Assembly (NCBI GenBank): GCA_016794725.1
Contig: JAEUGZ010000473.1
Coordinates: forward strand, 1-33,334
From: Opitutaceae bacterium
Lineage (GTDB): Bacteria > Verrucomicrobiota > Verrucomicrobiia > Opitutales > Opitutaceae
Length of the DNA: 33,334 bases
Direction: 5' to 3'
Shown here piece by piece: positions 1 to 8,656 of this stretch. Each line of letters starts with the position of its first letter. Within the stretch, counting starts at the first letter, position 1. Made by a program: the position numbers and the translations under genes. A model generated the notes under the pieces. That model was given only the letters and a program-made list of their open reading frames with translations, did not search any database and was not told the DNA's origin.

Positions 1-556
1 AGTGGGCCTTCACCTCGAGCCGGAAAGGCAGTGCGGGATGCTGCAGCGCGGGCTTTTGTTCCAGCAGGGCTTCCGGAATGGCCACCACGCGGTTGAACGA
101 CGCCTCGGTCGTATCCATCACCACGAGCTCCACGCCATGAAACGACTCGGAATAGGACTTGGTCTCCCCGGTATCGAGGCGCATGTAGCTCTCGCGCTGC
201 CACAGGCCGGTAAAAAACTCCCCCAACAACAGAAGGATCAACCCGGCATGCGCGAGCTGGATCCCAAGTTTTCTCCAGGTGAAGGCAAACCGGTAGAGGT
301 GGGCGCAGATCAGATTGATCAGCAGGAGCCCGCCAATCACGTAGCCACCCGGAAAAATCGGCACGGCGAGCCCGGAGTCAGGGAAACTCCAAAAGACCAC
401 AAAGCTGCGGAAGTACTTCTCCTGGACCGCCCAGATCCCCAGGTTGACCTGATCCAGCGTCGCCACAAACACGAGCAGCATGGAGAGGATGAGCAACGCC
501 ACGGTCAGCCGGAGGGAGACGAAAAACTCCCGCAAGGTTTCAAGGTACGTTTTCAC
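1..556 (-). CDS. resB: ResB-like cytochrome c biogenesis protein (partial, 3' end outside window)
   Basis: Reading from a GTG at 556, the reverse strand stays open to the window edge and gives 185 residues. The N-terminus is a short amphipathic stretch followed by a hydrophobic helix (about residues 17-35). A second helix pair follows around residues 75-95 and 105-120, with the text HAGLILLLLGEFF, typical of the ResB family. ResB works with CcsA in system II cytochrome c maturation, holding and delivering heme to apocytochromes outside the membrane; that role is family knowledge. The GTG was chosen because it lies 3 nt after the stop of the upstream lipoprotein gene and the reading frame begins KTYLETLREFF, a normal ResB cytoplasmic start. 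The partner ccsA, if present, would lie beyond position 1. The two genes look co-transcribed. Confidence 0.85.
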   Translation of the reverse strand, partial: MKTYLETLREFFVSLRLTVALLILSMLLVFVATLDQVNLGIWAVQEKYFRSFVVFWSFPDSGLAVPIFPGGYVIGGLLLINLICAHLYRFAFTWRKLGIQLAHAGLILLLLGEFFTGLWQRESYMRLDTGETKSYSESFHGVELVVMDTTEASFNRVVAIPEALLEQKPALQHPALPFRLEVKAH

Positions 557-559
557 GGT

Positions 560-1228
560 TCAGGGAACTTCGATGGTGCTCAAAAAGGCCTTGAATCCGG
601 CGCGTTCCGCCGCGACGACCGGCTCAGGTCCGAGCATCTTGAAAAACCAGGTCTGTCCCTGATGCGGCACGATGGCTCCGAGCAGGCGCATCGCCCCACC
701 CGGGCCTTTGCCGGTCACGTCCACGATGTCGATGTGCAAACTCCCCACCTCCACCTGCTCGATCGCCGACTCAATCTGCGCCTGCGACTGGGGTTCAAGC
801 CCGACCTGTGCACGCCAGCGGTTGACATTGGCCACAAGCCCGCCGGTGTCGCCTGGAAAGGCGGTGATCGCCATGTCGGCCTCGCCGCCGGTCCCCGGCA
901 CGGCATAGCTCCCCTTGCGCACCCCTCCAGGCGGCTTGGCCGTCCAATGTGAAGGAGCCTTCCAACGCAACGCCAGCCCGGTGGCAACCTGGGGCAGGGG
1001 CGATCCTGCACCCATGGCTCCAGGGGCGGCCGGCGCGGCGCCTCCCGCGAGGGGCGGATGCCCGTCGGGAAGGGTGGCGGCCGCAGCCGGTTCCGGGGTC
1101 GCCGGGGGCGGCGTGACCCGGTCCTTGGGTGCTTGGTAGACCACGACGTTGCGGTCGCGGCACCCGTTCAGGGACGCACCAACCGCCAACAGGACCGAAA
1201 CGGCAGCAATCGTGTGGGTAAATCGCAT
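560..1228 (-). CDS. Putative lipoprotein next to resB, function unknown
   Basis: 222 residues. A longer frame opens at 1306, but the ATG at 1228 gives a textbook lipoprotein signal: MRF, a hydrophobic run, then SLNGC with the lipobox cysteine at residue 23. After a Pro/Ala-rich low-complexity linker (about residues 35-75) comes one compact domain starting LRWKAPSHW and ending with a KAFLSTIEVP tail. I recognise this as a conserved type of protein but not one with a known activity. It lies directly upstream of resB (3-nt gap), so a role tied to cytochrome c or redox proteins at the membrane surface is possible by association only. The protein should be anchored by a lipid to the inner or outer membrane. 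Confidence 0.75.
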   Translation of the reverse strand: MRFTHTIAAVSVLLAVGASLNGCRDRNVVVYQAPKDRVTPPPATPEPAAAATLPDGHPPLAGGAAPAAPGAMGAGSPLPQVATGLALRWKAPSHWTAKPPGGVRKGSYAVPGTGGEADMAITAFPGDTGGLVANVNRWRAQVGLEPQSQAQIESAIEQVEVGSLHIDIVDVTGKGPGGAMRLLGAIVPHQGQTWFFKMLGPEPVVAAERAGFKAFLSTIEVP

Positions 1229-1336
1229 GGATACCCCGAAATCCAATGCGCCCGGGGAGGCAATCGAAAGCTCCGAAATGTCGCCGTAACGGCAAAAGCT
1301 CGACAAAATATGCGCAGGCGGGGCCTTCTGGCCCGG

Positions 1337-1873
1337 TCAGCCCGCTCGCAATCGCTCAGCAATTTGACGTTCCAGCTCGCGCCACTGTCGCCACTGCGCC
1401 GCCGGCAGACCCGAAGTGTGCAGCATGCGGTTGGCCTGGGCCCGGAGATCGATCAGCCGGGCTCGGTGGGCGTCAGGGGTGTCGGCTCCCCGTTCAAGAC
1501 GGTCCAGGCCCGGACACACCGGCCACCGGCTGTCCGCCTCGGCGGCCGGACTCGGGACCGCGGACGGCGGAACTTGTGTCGCCCGGGCCAATCCATTGCC
1601 CATCGGAGGCGTGGTCGGCACCGGCGTCACCGCCGCCCCGCACAGCCAGTCCGGACTGACTCCCAGCACGCCCGCTATCGCCCGGACCTCTGCGGTCGTG
1701 GCATCCATGTACCCCAATTCAAGACGCGAGGCATGGCGCTCCGTGAAGTAGCTCAGCCCGCCCTTCTCCACCCGCTCGGCGATCTGCGCCTGCGAGAGTC
1801 GCGGTTGTTTTTGGGCGCGTGCCTGCTTGAGGGCCTTGGCAATGCGCCACTGGCGAAGTTCCGTTTCAGCCAT
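1337..1873 (-). CDS. XRE-family helix-turn-helix regulator
   Basis: 178 residues from the ATG at 1873; a longer open frame upstream has Arg/Pro-rich shadow sequence and is rejected. Residues about 10-70 are a lambda-repressor-like HTH: LSQAQIAERVEKGGLSYFTE, then LELGYMDATTAEVRAIAGVL and GVSPDWLCG, which is the usual end of an XRE domain. A variable Pro-rich linker follows. The C-terminal 50 residues form a helical segment beginning DAHRARLIDLRAQANRM that could mediate dimerisation. No ligand-binding or peptidase domain is visible. It lies downstream of the small gene at 1990-2313 on the same strand, with a 116-nt gap, so it may have its own promoter. Targets are unknown. Confidence 0.75.
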   Translation of the reverse strand: MAETELRQWRIAKALKQARAQKQPRLSQAQIAERVEKGGLSYFTERHASRLELGYMDATTAEVRAIAGVLGVSPDWLCGAAVTPVPTTPPMGNGLARATQVPPSAVPSPAAEADSRWPVCPGLDRLERGADTPDAHRARLIDLRAQANRMLHTSGLPAAQWRQWRELERQIAERLRAG

Positions 1874-1989
1874 GGTCTGGGAGTCGTCCCTGAAACCCTT
1901 CGCGGGTATGGGGGATTCGTTCCTCTCCGCTCGAAACGGAGATGGCAATCCGATTTGTCCGGCATCAGAAGGCAAACCGCTTGCCCTTT

Positions 1990-2313
1990 TCAGGTGGAGT
2001 CCGGCTCGCTTTTTCCGGTCGGGCATTGGTTCGCGCGCAGCAGCTCTCCCGTCAGCAAGGTCCATTCGTCCGCAAGCGAAAGCGACGCCGGGGGCTGGCT
2101 GCGGCGGGCGCGGGCATACCAGTAGCCGGCGTTGGCGAGGTCGCCTTCCTTGCGATGCAGGTAGGCGTGAACCCAATCGCCATCGCGGTTGCCCGCCGAC
2201 TGGCAGACCGCGTGGGCCTGATCCCAATCCCCCTGCGCATCATGCCAGAGCGCCTGGAGGGGCAGGCTGAGCGCCTTCGCGGAAGGCAGGGTGCGGAGAA
2301 CTTCGGGGGTCAT
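1990..2313 (-). CDS. Small conserved hypothetical protein
   Basis: 107 residues. The core, about residues 29-70, reads GDWDQAHAVCQ ... WVHAYLHRKEGDLANAGYWY. I recognise this pattern (GDWxxAH, HAYLHRKEGD, NAxYWYxRA) from a widespread family of small uncharacterised proteins in proteobacteria and other phyla; it looks all-helical and TPR-like. No signal peptide or membrane segment is visible, so it is probably cytoplasmic. It begins 54 nt after the stop of the kinase/uridylyltransferase gene on the same strand and may be co-transcribed with it. Function is not known, and I do not infer one from the neighbour. Confidence 0.75.
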   Translation of the reverse strand: MTPEVLRTLPSAKALSLPLQALWHDAQGDWDQAHAVCQSAGNRDGDWVHAYLHRKEGDLANAGYWYARARRSQPPASLSLADEWTLLTGELLRANQCPTGKSEPDST

Positions 2314-2367
2314 GGAACGGTGCCCAGGGAAAGGACTTGGTTATTGCCGGAGGAGAGTGGTCGCAAC

Positions 2368-5300
2368 TCAGCCAAAGTCGCAGAGCGACTCGATGCCGGC
2401 GGCCGAACCGTCGCGCAGCCAGCCGTCCAGCTGCGCCTGGTCCTTCAGTTGCTGGCCCCGCGCGCGCGGAACCGCGAGGTAGCGGATCCGGGCATCGGGC
2501 AGGGTCGTCATGTCTCCCCAGAGTTTCTCGAACTGGGCCACGGGAAGGATGTCCTCCTGGCCATTGCCCCAGCGACGCTTGACGTCCTTCAGGGTCACAT
2601 AGCTGGGCATGCGCGCCGCGAGGGCGCGCACGCCGGAGGTGACCCGCACCGTATCGGACAGACTGTGACGATCCAGCCCGAAGAGTCCGAGCAGGGAATC
2701 CACCCGGATCCAGAACGTGGCCGAGTTGTAGTAGGTGAGTCGAAATTCATCGTCATCCCGCGGCATGGCCAGTCCCTCCACGAGACGCAGCTGGCCGTTG
2801 ACCCGGGCCAGGCCGCCACCCCGATCCTCAATGCGCCGGCGGATGACCTCGACGCTGAGGTCCGCGCCTTCGCGCAAGTGCCGGCCGAACAGCCCGGGAT
2901 CGAGGTGGGCGCCGAGCGTGTCGATGTTGTGCAGCAGCAGGTGCTCGACCCGGGGCTGGTCGCGCAGGAGCGCCTGCAGCGTGCCGTTTAGCAGGAGATT
3001 CGCCACCTCGTACCAGTGGCCGACGGGGTGCAGGCACTGGAGCGGAAGGTTGTCCGTGTAGTCCGTCGCCTCACCGGCGGCGAGGGCCCACTCCACCACC
3101 GCCTTCTGCACGCTGCGCCTCATTTTTTCCTTCTGGGGATCGAGCTGCTGGTGCGCCACCTCCTCGAATGCAAACCGCAGGTCCCGCGCCGTCGGCACAA
3201 ACCGGAGTCCGATCGACCGTCCGGGCGAGAGCAGGACCCGCCCTGGGTATCCGAACTGCTGTGACTCCTGAAGAAACGCCTCGGTCGGTCCGTGGGTGAG
3301 GTAGCTGGTGGTGAACAGGTGCGTCACCGGAGCGGCATGGCGGCCGCCGGTCAGGCGGCTCTTCGCCAGGTGGACCTCAAGAAAACTGCGATGACGTCCG
3401 GCCATCTTCGCAAAGGGATGCAGGGCCTTGACCGTGCCCGCGCCCTGGGTCCAGCGGCTGCCGGAGCCCGCCGCCAGCGTGACCACTGCGATCCTCCCCT
3501 CGCGCAACGCCGCCGCACCGCGCGCCTCATCCTCGGCGGTGATCGAGCTCGCCGCCACCACGTCCCCGGCCCGCACCTCCTCGAGCGTGGCCGACGAGGG
3601 CAGGCGGTTCTGCGAAAGTCCGATCCGCCCCGCCCGCAGGTCCTCGCGGATCCGCTCATGCTGAACCGGGTCGAATCCGTTTTCCGCCAGGAGCTCCCGC
3701 AGGGTTCCGGTCTGGCCCGCAACGGTCCTCGCCTCGGCCTTGGGAAAGATCCGGCTGATCAGCGGCTCGACCCAGGTGCGCTCACCCGTGTAGAGCCTCC
3801 CGGCCGCAAACCGGTCCATCTCCGCCCGCACCGGCGCGGGCAAGGTGCGCGGGTCCTGGCGGAGCCAGCGCGGCACCATCATGAGGTAGTACTCGGGTGA
3901 CATCATCGCCTCGGCCCCGCGGCGGAGGACCGCGGTCGATCCCCGCTCGTTCAACGTGAAATCATAGACCACCGGATCCATCGCAAAGGGGAGCGCATGC
4001 TCGAGCGCCCGTTTGGTGCGACGAAGAATCGCCAGAATTCGGGTCCGGCAGGCGGCCTTGTGTTCCGGGTCCACCCAGAATCCCATGCCGCCTCCCGACA
4101 TGCCGCCCAACATGACGAAGCCGCGGAACTTCTCGCCGAGATCGGCGCGAATCTCCGCAATCAGTCGCTCGGTGTAGGCGTTCGAAGCCCAGGGGATGAT
4201 GGTCTGGAGCGGACCATGGAAATTCCGCGTCGTGAGCCCGGCCACCCGGGCCACATCACCCCCCTGCAGCGCGGCGACAATGCCAGCGAGGATCTCCTGG
4301 GCCTCGCCGCGCGCCGCCCATTCGCGGTCCAACTTGAGCAGGTACTTCTCCGTCACCATCTCCAGGATCGGGCCCACATTTTGGGACATGCCGCCATGGA
4401 CCAGGATGAGGCTGTCCTCGATCGCCTTTCGGGTCGACGGCGCCACCAGGTCGGGGCCGAGCAAGCGGTGCCGCGGCAAAAGGCGACCACGGGAAACGCC
4501 ATGTTCGGTGTCTCCCTCCTGGGCCGCTTCGCCCTCGATCAACTTGATCCCGGGCCAGACTCCGCCGCTGTCCTGCCAGCCTCCCCCCGATCCGCCCAGC
4601 CACTCGCCGAGGATGGCCCGGCTGGCGATGGTCCGGCGTTCGGTTTCGTCCAGTGATCCGGTCAGCGACCGGGTCTGCCCGGTCGCCCGCATGAGCAGCG
4701 CAATGAGACAGCCGAGCAGGTTGGTGGATACCGCCAGGCGCGAACCCTTGGGAATGTCTCGGACCTGCGAGGCGAGTTCGAGACCGCGACCGGGACCGAC
4801 CAGTCGCTGGAGCAACGCCGTCAGGTCGTGACCCGATCCCTCCAGACCGGGGGGCACGACGCCCGCCGCAATCACCGCCGCCTTGAGCAGTCCGAGGTAG
4901 TCCTTGGCAAAGTCGAAGACGTCCCCAAGCGACGTCAGGTCCGCGCTCACGCCCAGGTCCACGCTCACCAGCCTCAGCACCGGCTCGTGGATCACCCGCA
5001 GGTACGCGCACACCGGCGGTCGGGTGGACTCATCGCGACCATGCACCCCCAGGTCGACCGACAGGTTCAGCACCTTCGCTCCCTCGGGATAGTCCATGCC
5101 GAGAAAGAAGATGTCGCTCCACGCCGAATGACTCAGGTCGAGTCGCACCGCCGTCTCCTCGACCAGGAGCGGAGGCGGATCATCGCCTTGGCGCGGCTCC
5201 AGCAACTCGGGACGCAAACGGAGCGGGTAGTCGAGGGGATGTCCGGTGCGAAACATCCATTGGTTTCCTCGCACCGCGCGCACCGTTTTCTGCACCTGAT

Positions 5301-5685
5301 GGGCCAGGGTCTTGAAGGCGAGACCGTGGTAGGCGGCAGCGAGCGCGCTCGAGAGGGCGTCAGACGATCCCATGCGGGCCTGATGTGTTCGATAAAGCGC
5401 CACCGCCTCCTCAAACCGGCGGGCCAGCGCAAGACGGTGCCCTTCGTAGGGAATCGAACCGGCGGCTTCGGTCGGAAAATGCGGGGGCAAAAAATAACGA
5501 TGGATCGCCGCGAGAAAAAACACCGCCCGCACGCGGTGGTAGAAGTTTCCCGCGGAGCGCCGATACGTCTCCAGCTCCTCCGCCATCGCCTCAAGCCCGG
5601 CTCGATCGAGGCTGCGGCAGCGCTGCTCGAACGTCGCTCCGGCATTCCCCTGCCCTTCAATCAACGCCAACAATCCACGATCCAT
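2368..5685 (-). CDS. Fusion of FKP-like GHMP kinase and UDPGP-type uridylyltransferase
   Basis: 1105 residues from the ATG at 5685, which is 16 nt after the upstream stop; an earlier in-frame start would overlap that gene. The N-terminal half resembles the kinase part of fucokinase/GDP-fucose pyrophosphorylase: RLDLSHSAWSD near 181-191, IPKGSRLAVST at 311-321, GGGWQDSGG near 367-375 followed by PGIKLIEG, and the C-terminal GHMP motif GGMSGGGMGFW near 527-537. The C-terminal third (about 730-1105) is a UDPGP-type nucleotidyltransferase: LAAGSGSRW at 737-745, a lysine in TVKALHPF, and HNIDTLGAHLDP near 919-930. Expected chemistry is sugar phosphorylation followed by UMP transfer to a sugar-1-phosphate. 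The kinase phosphate loop is altered, and the domain order is opposite to FKP. The exact sugar is unknown. It probably acts with the adjacent GalU-like protein in supplying nucleotide sugars. Confidence 0.8.
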   Translation of the reverse strand: MDRGLLALIEGQGNAGATFEQRCRSLDRAGLEAMAEELETYRRSAGNFYHRVRAVFFLAAIHRYFLPPHFPTEAAGSIPYEGHRLALARRFEEAVALYRTHQARMGSSDALSSALAAAYHGLAFKTLAHQVQKTVRAVRGNQWMFRTGHPLDYPLRLRPELLEPRQGDDPPPLLVEETAVRLDLSHSAWSDIFFLGMDYPEGAKVLNLSVDLGVHGRDESTRPPVCAYLRVIHEPVLRLVSVDLGVSADLTSLGDVFDFAKDYLGLLKAAVIAAGVVPPGLEGSGHDLTALLQRLVGPGRGLELASQVRDIPKGSRLAVSTNLLGCLIALLMRATGQTRSLTGSLDETERRTIASRAILGEWLGGSGGGWQDSGGVWPGIKLIEGEAAQEGDTEHGVSRGRLLPRHRLLGPDLVAPSTRKAIEDSLILVHGGMSQNVGPILEMVTEKYLLKLDREWAARGEAQEILAGIVAALQGGDVARVAGLTTRNFHGPLQTIIPWASNAYTERLIAEIRADLGEKFRGFVMLGGMSGGGMGFWVDPEHKAACRTRILAILRRTKRALEHALPFAMDPVVYDFTLNERGSTAVLRRGAEAMMSPEYYLMMVPRWLRQDPRTLPAPVRAEMDRFAAGRLYTGERTWVEPLISRIFPKAEARTVAGQTGTLRELLAENGFDPVQHERIREDLRAGRIGLSQNRLPSSATLEEVRAGDVVAASSITAEDEARGAAALREGRIAVVTLAAGSGSRWTQGAGTVKALHPFAKMAGRHRSFLEVHLAKSRLTGGRHAAPVTHLFTTSYLTHGPTEAFLQESQQFGYPGRVLLSPGRSIGLRFVPTARDLRFAFEEVAHQQLDPQKEKMRRSVQKAVVEWALAAGEATDYTDNLPLQCLHPVGHWYEVANLLLNGTLQALLRDQPRVEHLLLHNIDTLGAHLDPGLFGRHLREGADLSVEVIRRRIEDRGGGLARVNGQLRLVEGLAMPRDDDEFRLTYYNSATFWIRVDSLLGLFGLDRHSLSDTVRVTSGVRALAARMPSYVTLKDVKRRWGNGQEDILPVAQFEKLWGDMTTLPDARIRYLAVPRARGQQLKDQAQLDGWLRDGSAAGIESLCDFG

Positions 5686-5701
5686 GGTGAATAAAACTGG
5701 G

Positions 5702-6559
5702 TTAACGCCGGGTCGCCGCATCCAACGCCAGCTCCTCCGCCAACAAAGCCAGCACTTCGTCCCGCGCCGGACCATTCAACCCCAGCGCCAGCTGAGCCCG
5801 AAAAACGCCGAAGGGCGCCTCGAGGTCGGCCCGGCGTCCGGACAGCTCGGTCGCGACATAACTTTCCCGCGACGCCAGCGCCGACAAGGCCGGCGACAGA
5901 CCGAGGCGGGCGTTCGGATTCGCCTCCCACTCCGCGGCCAGCAGGGTGAACACGGTCGGCGTCAACACATGCATGCCGAAAAAGCAAAGGTAGTGACCGC
6001 TGCGCAATCCGGGGACCACACAGGTCTGCTCGGCCAGCGTGGGGGTGGGTTTTTCAATGACGTGGTCAATCTGATACACCCCGCGGCGTCCTGGCAACAG
6101 GGTCCCAGCCACGGTACCATAGTACCTCAACTGGGATTCCGGTGTCGATTGCACGGCTGAAACCGAGCAGGATTCGGCCTCCGCCACGGCCAGCAGCTGA
6201 AGCGTGCAACTGTCCGCCGAACCGTTCACGTACAAATGGTCACTCTCTTGCAGGAGGAAGGAGGCTCCCTGCGTAAAGGCGCGACCGCACAACACGGCGT
6301 GTCCATAGCCGGACGGCTGGGACTGCTCGATCAGGGTCACCGCCTCTCCAAACCCGGACAACACGGTCGCATAGGCCTCGCGGTCACCCGGACGAATGAC
6401 CACGCCGACCTGCTCGACCCCGGCTGCAAGGATTTCATCGATCTGGATGGCGATCGCGGGTTTCCAGGATCCGGTGCGGTCGTAAAGGGATTGCAACGGC
6501 AGGCGTCGCGCGTCGGGACCCGCGGCGGTGATGAGGGCGTGATGAATCTTCGCAGCCAT
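5702..6559 (-). CDS. GalU-like sugar-phosphate nucleotidyltransferase with altered signature
   Basis: 285 residues from the ATG at 6559; a longer frame (to 6871) would run into nadC on the other strand and has no family similarity there. Residues 7-45 (HALITAAGPDARRLPL ... KPAIAIQIDEIL), QPSGYGHAVL, VIEKPTPTLAEQ and SGHYLCFFGMHVLTP follow the order of motifs in GalU/RmlA-type nucleotidyltransferases, which make UDP-glucose and relatives from sugar-1-phosphates. The usual GxGTR nucleotide loop reads PDARR here, and the segment carrying the PKEM lysine is shortened, so activity cannot be assumed. It is the first gene of the minus-strand group and is followed 16 nt later by the kinase/uridylyltransferase fusion. 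The 71-nt gap upstream is shared with divergent nadC. Confidence 0.7.
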   Translation of the reverse strand: MAAKIHHALITAAGPDARRLPLQSLYDRTGSWKPAIAIQIDEILAAGVEQVGVVIRPGDREAYATVLSGFGEAVTLIEQSQPSGYGHAVLCGRAFTQGASFLLQESDHLYVNGSADSCTLQLLAVAEAESCSVSAVQSTPESQLRYYGTVAGTLLPGRRGVYQIDHVIEKPTPTLAEQTCVVPGLRSGHYLCFFGMHVLTPTVFTLLAAEWEANPNARLGLSPALSALASRESYVATELSGRRADLEAPFGVFRAQLALGLNGPARDEVLALLAEELALDAATRR

Positions 6560-6630
6560 GGAGGTGGAAATCGACGCTGCGTTGCGCCGACTTGAAAAAC
6601 AAGCCCCGGGTGTGTCGAGTGTCGGCAAAC

Positions 6631-7593
6631 ATGCCTGCCTCGCCCGAACGCCTCCTGCAACGCTTGACCTGGGAAGACCTGGATGTCGCCCATGTGCGCC
6701 GACTCGTGGAAATGGCCCGGGATGAGGACCTTTCCGGACTCGGGCTGCGGCTGGCGCCCGGCCGGACTGGCGACGCCTCCACGGCAAGCGTGGCGGGCGT
6801 CTCTCGCGCCGGGGCGGCGGATTTGGTGGCTCGTGAGGACTTGATTGCCTGCGGCCTGCCGGCGGTGCCACTGGTGCTGTCCGCCTACGGTGGACGCGCC
6901 ACGTTCCAACCTCGTGCCAAGGACGGCGCCTCGCTGAAGGCAGGCGCCGTCCTGGGCACGCTCTCCGGCGATCCTCGCACGCTGCTGTCGGCCGAACGCA
7001 TTGTGCTCAACTTCCTGCAACGGCTTTCCGGAGTCGCCACCCAGACGCGTCGGTATGTCGATGCCCTGGGCCGCGGGCGGACCCGGCTGCTCGACACGCG
7101 CAAGACCACCCCGGGCTATCGCATGCTCGAGAAGTACGCGGTCGCCTGCGGCGGAGGCTGGAATCATCGCCTCGGGCTCTTTGACCGGGTGATGTTCAAG
7201 GACAATCACCTCGCCCTGCTGGGCGCGGGTTCACCGAATGCAAAGGACAGTCTGGCCGGACTTCCCGGCCGGCGGCTGGCTGACGCGGTAAAACGCGCCC
7301 GTGCATCCGCCCCGGAACTGCCGGTCGAGGTGGAGGTCGACCGACTCGACCAAATCCCGGCGGTGCTCGCGGCCGGTGCTGACGTGATTCTCCTCGACAA
7401 CTTTACTGTCCCTCAACTGAAACGCGCCGTTGCCGCCATCGGTGGACGCGCGTTCACCGAAGCCAGCGGAGGCATCACGCTCAAGTCCCTGCCGCGGCTC
7501 GCCCACCTCGGCCTGGACTTTATTTCCACCGGCGCACTGGTCCACCAAAGCGTCTGGGTGGACATTGGACTCGACTGGAAGCCCGCCCCGTGA
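6631..7593 (+). CDS. nadC: Nicotinate-nucleotide pyrophosphorylase (quinolinate phosphoribosyltransferase)
   Basis: 320 residues. NadC converts quinolinate and PRPP to nicotinate mononucleotide, CO2 and PPi in de novo NAD synthesis. The active-site run is clear: ERIVLNFLQRLSGVAT, then LLDTRKTTPGYRMLEKYAV, CGGGWNHRLGL and FKDNHLAL, followed by VEVEVDRLDQ, DVILLDNF, EASGGI and DFISTGAL, which is the full order of NadC motifs. I chose the ATG at 6631. A TTG at 6592 also opens the frame, but the 13 extra residues look non-conserved. The stop overlaps the GTG start of birA by 4 nt (GTGA), so the two are probably translationally coupled. nadA and nadB are not in the window. Confidence 0.95.
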   Translation: MPASPERLLQRLTWEDLDVAHVRRLVEMARDEDLSGLGLRLAPGRTGDASTASVAGVSRAGAADLVAREDLIACGLPAVPLVLSAYGGRATFQPRAKDGASLKAGAVLGTLSGDPRTLLSAERIVLNFLQRLSGVATQTRRYVDALGRGRTRLLDTRKTTPGYRMLEKYAVACGGGWNHRLGLFDRVMFKDNHLALLGAGSPNAKDSLAGLPGRRLADAVKRARASAPELPVEVEVDRLDQIPAVLAAGADVILLDNFTVPQLKRAVAAIGGRAFTEASGGITLKSLPRLAHLGLDFISTGALVHQSVWVDIGLDWKPAP

Positions 7594-8585
7594 ACACCCC
7601 CGAGACCCTGATTCTGCGCGAACTCCTCGCCCACGAAAAGACCTTCGTGTCCGGCACGGCTTTGGCCGCCAAAGCCGGCATGAGTCGAGTCGCGATCTGG
7701 CAGCACATGGAGAAACTGCGCTCCCAAGGCTTTGAATTCGAAGCCGTGCGTTCGCGCGGCTACCGCCTGTCCGTCCGCCCGGAAGGACTCAATTCCACCC
7801 TCATTCGAGCCTTCCTGCCGCTCCGCGATCGCGGTTTGACCCTGACCTTGCTGGACCATGTCGACTCCACCAACGACGAGGCCGCCCGGGAGCTGGCGAA
7901 CGGACGTTCCGATCCATTCCTCATCCTTGCCCACCGGCAGTTGGGGGGACGAGGGCGCTTTGGTCGACGGTGGATGAGCGAACCCAATGGCAACCTCTAC
8001 GCCAGTTTCGCCTTCCGTCCCCGCATCGAGCCGGTGCGCATGCCGACGTTTACGTTGTGGATGGGCGCAAATCTCTGCGACCTGATCGCAAATTTCTTCC
8101 GCGTCACCCCAGGTCTGAAGTGGCCCAACGACCTTGTGTTCAACGGGCGCAAGGCGGGCGGAATGCTCACCGAAGCGCGTATCGACTCCGATCAGATACG
8201 CGACCTGGTCTTCGGCCTGGGATTGAACCTGCGCACACCCGCGGGCGGCTGGCAGGGCGAGCTGGCCCTGCGAGCCACCGCGCTCGACGCGCACGTCGAA
8301 GGTCCGATCGACATCAACAAGTTCACCGCCGCGCTCGCGGGTCGGGTGTTGCTCGCCTACGAGCGGTTTCTGCGCGGCGACCACACGCCGTCGCTCGCGG
8401 ACCTGTGGAATCGTTACGACGTGCTGCGGGGCCAGCGCGTCACCGGACTGCAGGGCGAACAACGCCTCACGGGCATCGCGTCCGGCATCGACGAGGAAGG
8501 CTGTCTCCTGCTCCGCTCTGAACGTGGCGGCATCGAGCGCCTTCGCGCCGGAGAAGTGACGTTGGAAAAGAAACCAGGCAGCTGA
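7590..8585 (+). CDS. birA: Bifunctional biotin-[acetyl-CoA-carboxylase] ligase / biotin operon repressor
   Basis: 331 residues from a GTG start overlapping the nadC stop. BirA activates biotin with ATP and attaches it to the carrier lysine of biotin-dependent carboxylases. Residues 1-62 form a winged helix (VSGTALAAKAGMSRVAIWQH, then GYRLS), so this is the group II type that can also bind DNA. The catalytic part has DSTNDEA at 92-98, the ATP-binding loop GRGRFGRRW at 120-128, KWPNDLVF at 177-184 with KAGGML after it, and a C-terminal SH3-like domain from about residue 280 (GQRVTGLQGEQRLTG). Whether it really represses biotin genes cannot be told, since none are nearby. It sits between nadC and coaX, making a run of three cofactor genes. 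Confidence 0.95.
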   Translation: MNTPETLILRELLAHEKTFVSGTALAAKAGMSRVAIWQHMEKLRSQGFEFEAVRSRGYRLSVRPEGLNSTLIRAFLPLRDRGLTLTLLDHVDSTNDEAARELANGRSDPFLILAHRQLGGRGRFGRRWMSEPNGNLYASFAFRPRIEPVRMPTFTLWMGANLCDLIANFFRVTPGLKWPNDLVFNGRKAGGMLTEARIDSDQIRDLVFGLGLNLRTPAGGWQGELALRATALDAHVEGPIDINKFTAALAGRVLLAYERFLRGDHTPSLADLWNRYDVLRGQRVTGLQGEQRLTGIASGIDEEGCLLLRSERGGIERLRAGEVTLEKKPGS

Positions 8586-8656
8586 TCGTCCACTCCGACC
8601 CGCCCCTTTCCGCAGGCTTGCCTCTGCCCGCCCGGTTTGAACGATCTCCAGGCGAC

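Noticed and set aside
2..952. 316-residue plus-strand open frame
   Set aside because: Antisense to resB and the lipoprotein gene, both of which have clear family features; its translation is low-complexity Arg/His/Gln-rich with no domain.
6560..6630. Possible riboswitch or operator before nadC
   Set aside because: Only short weak inverted repeats (such as CTTG/CAAG) are visible and the gap is too short for a known NAD-related riboswitch.
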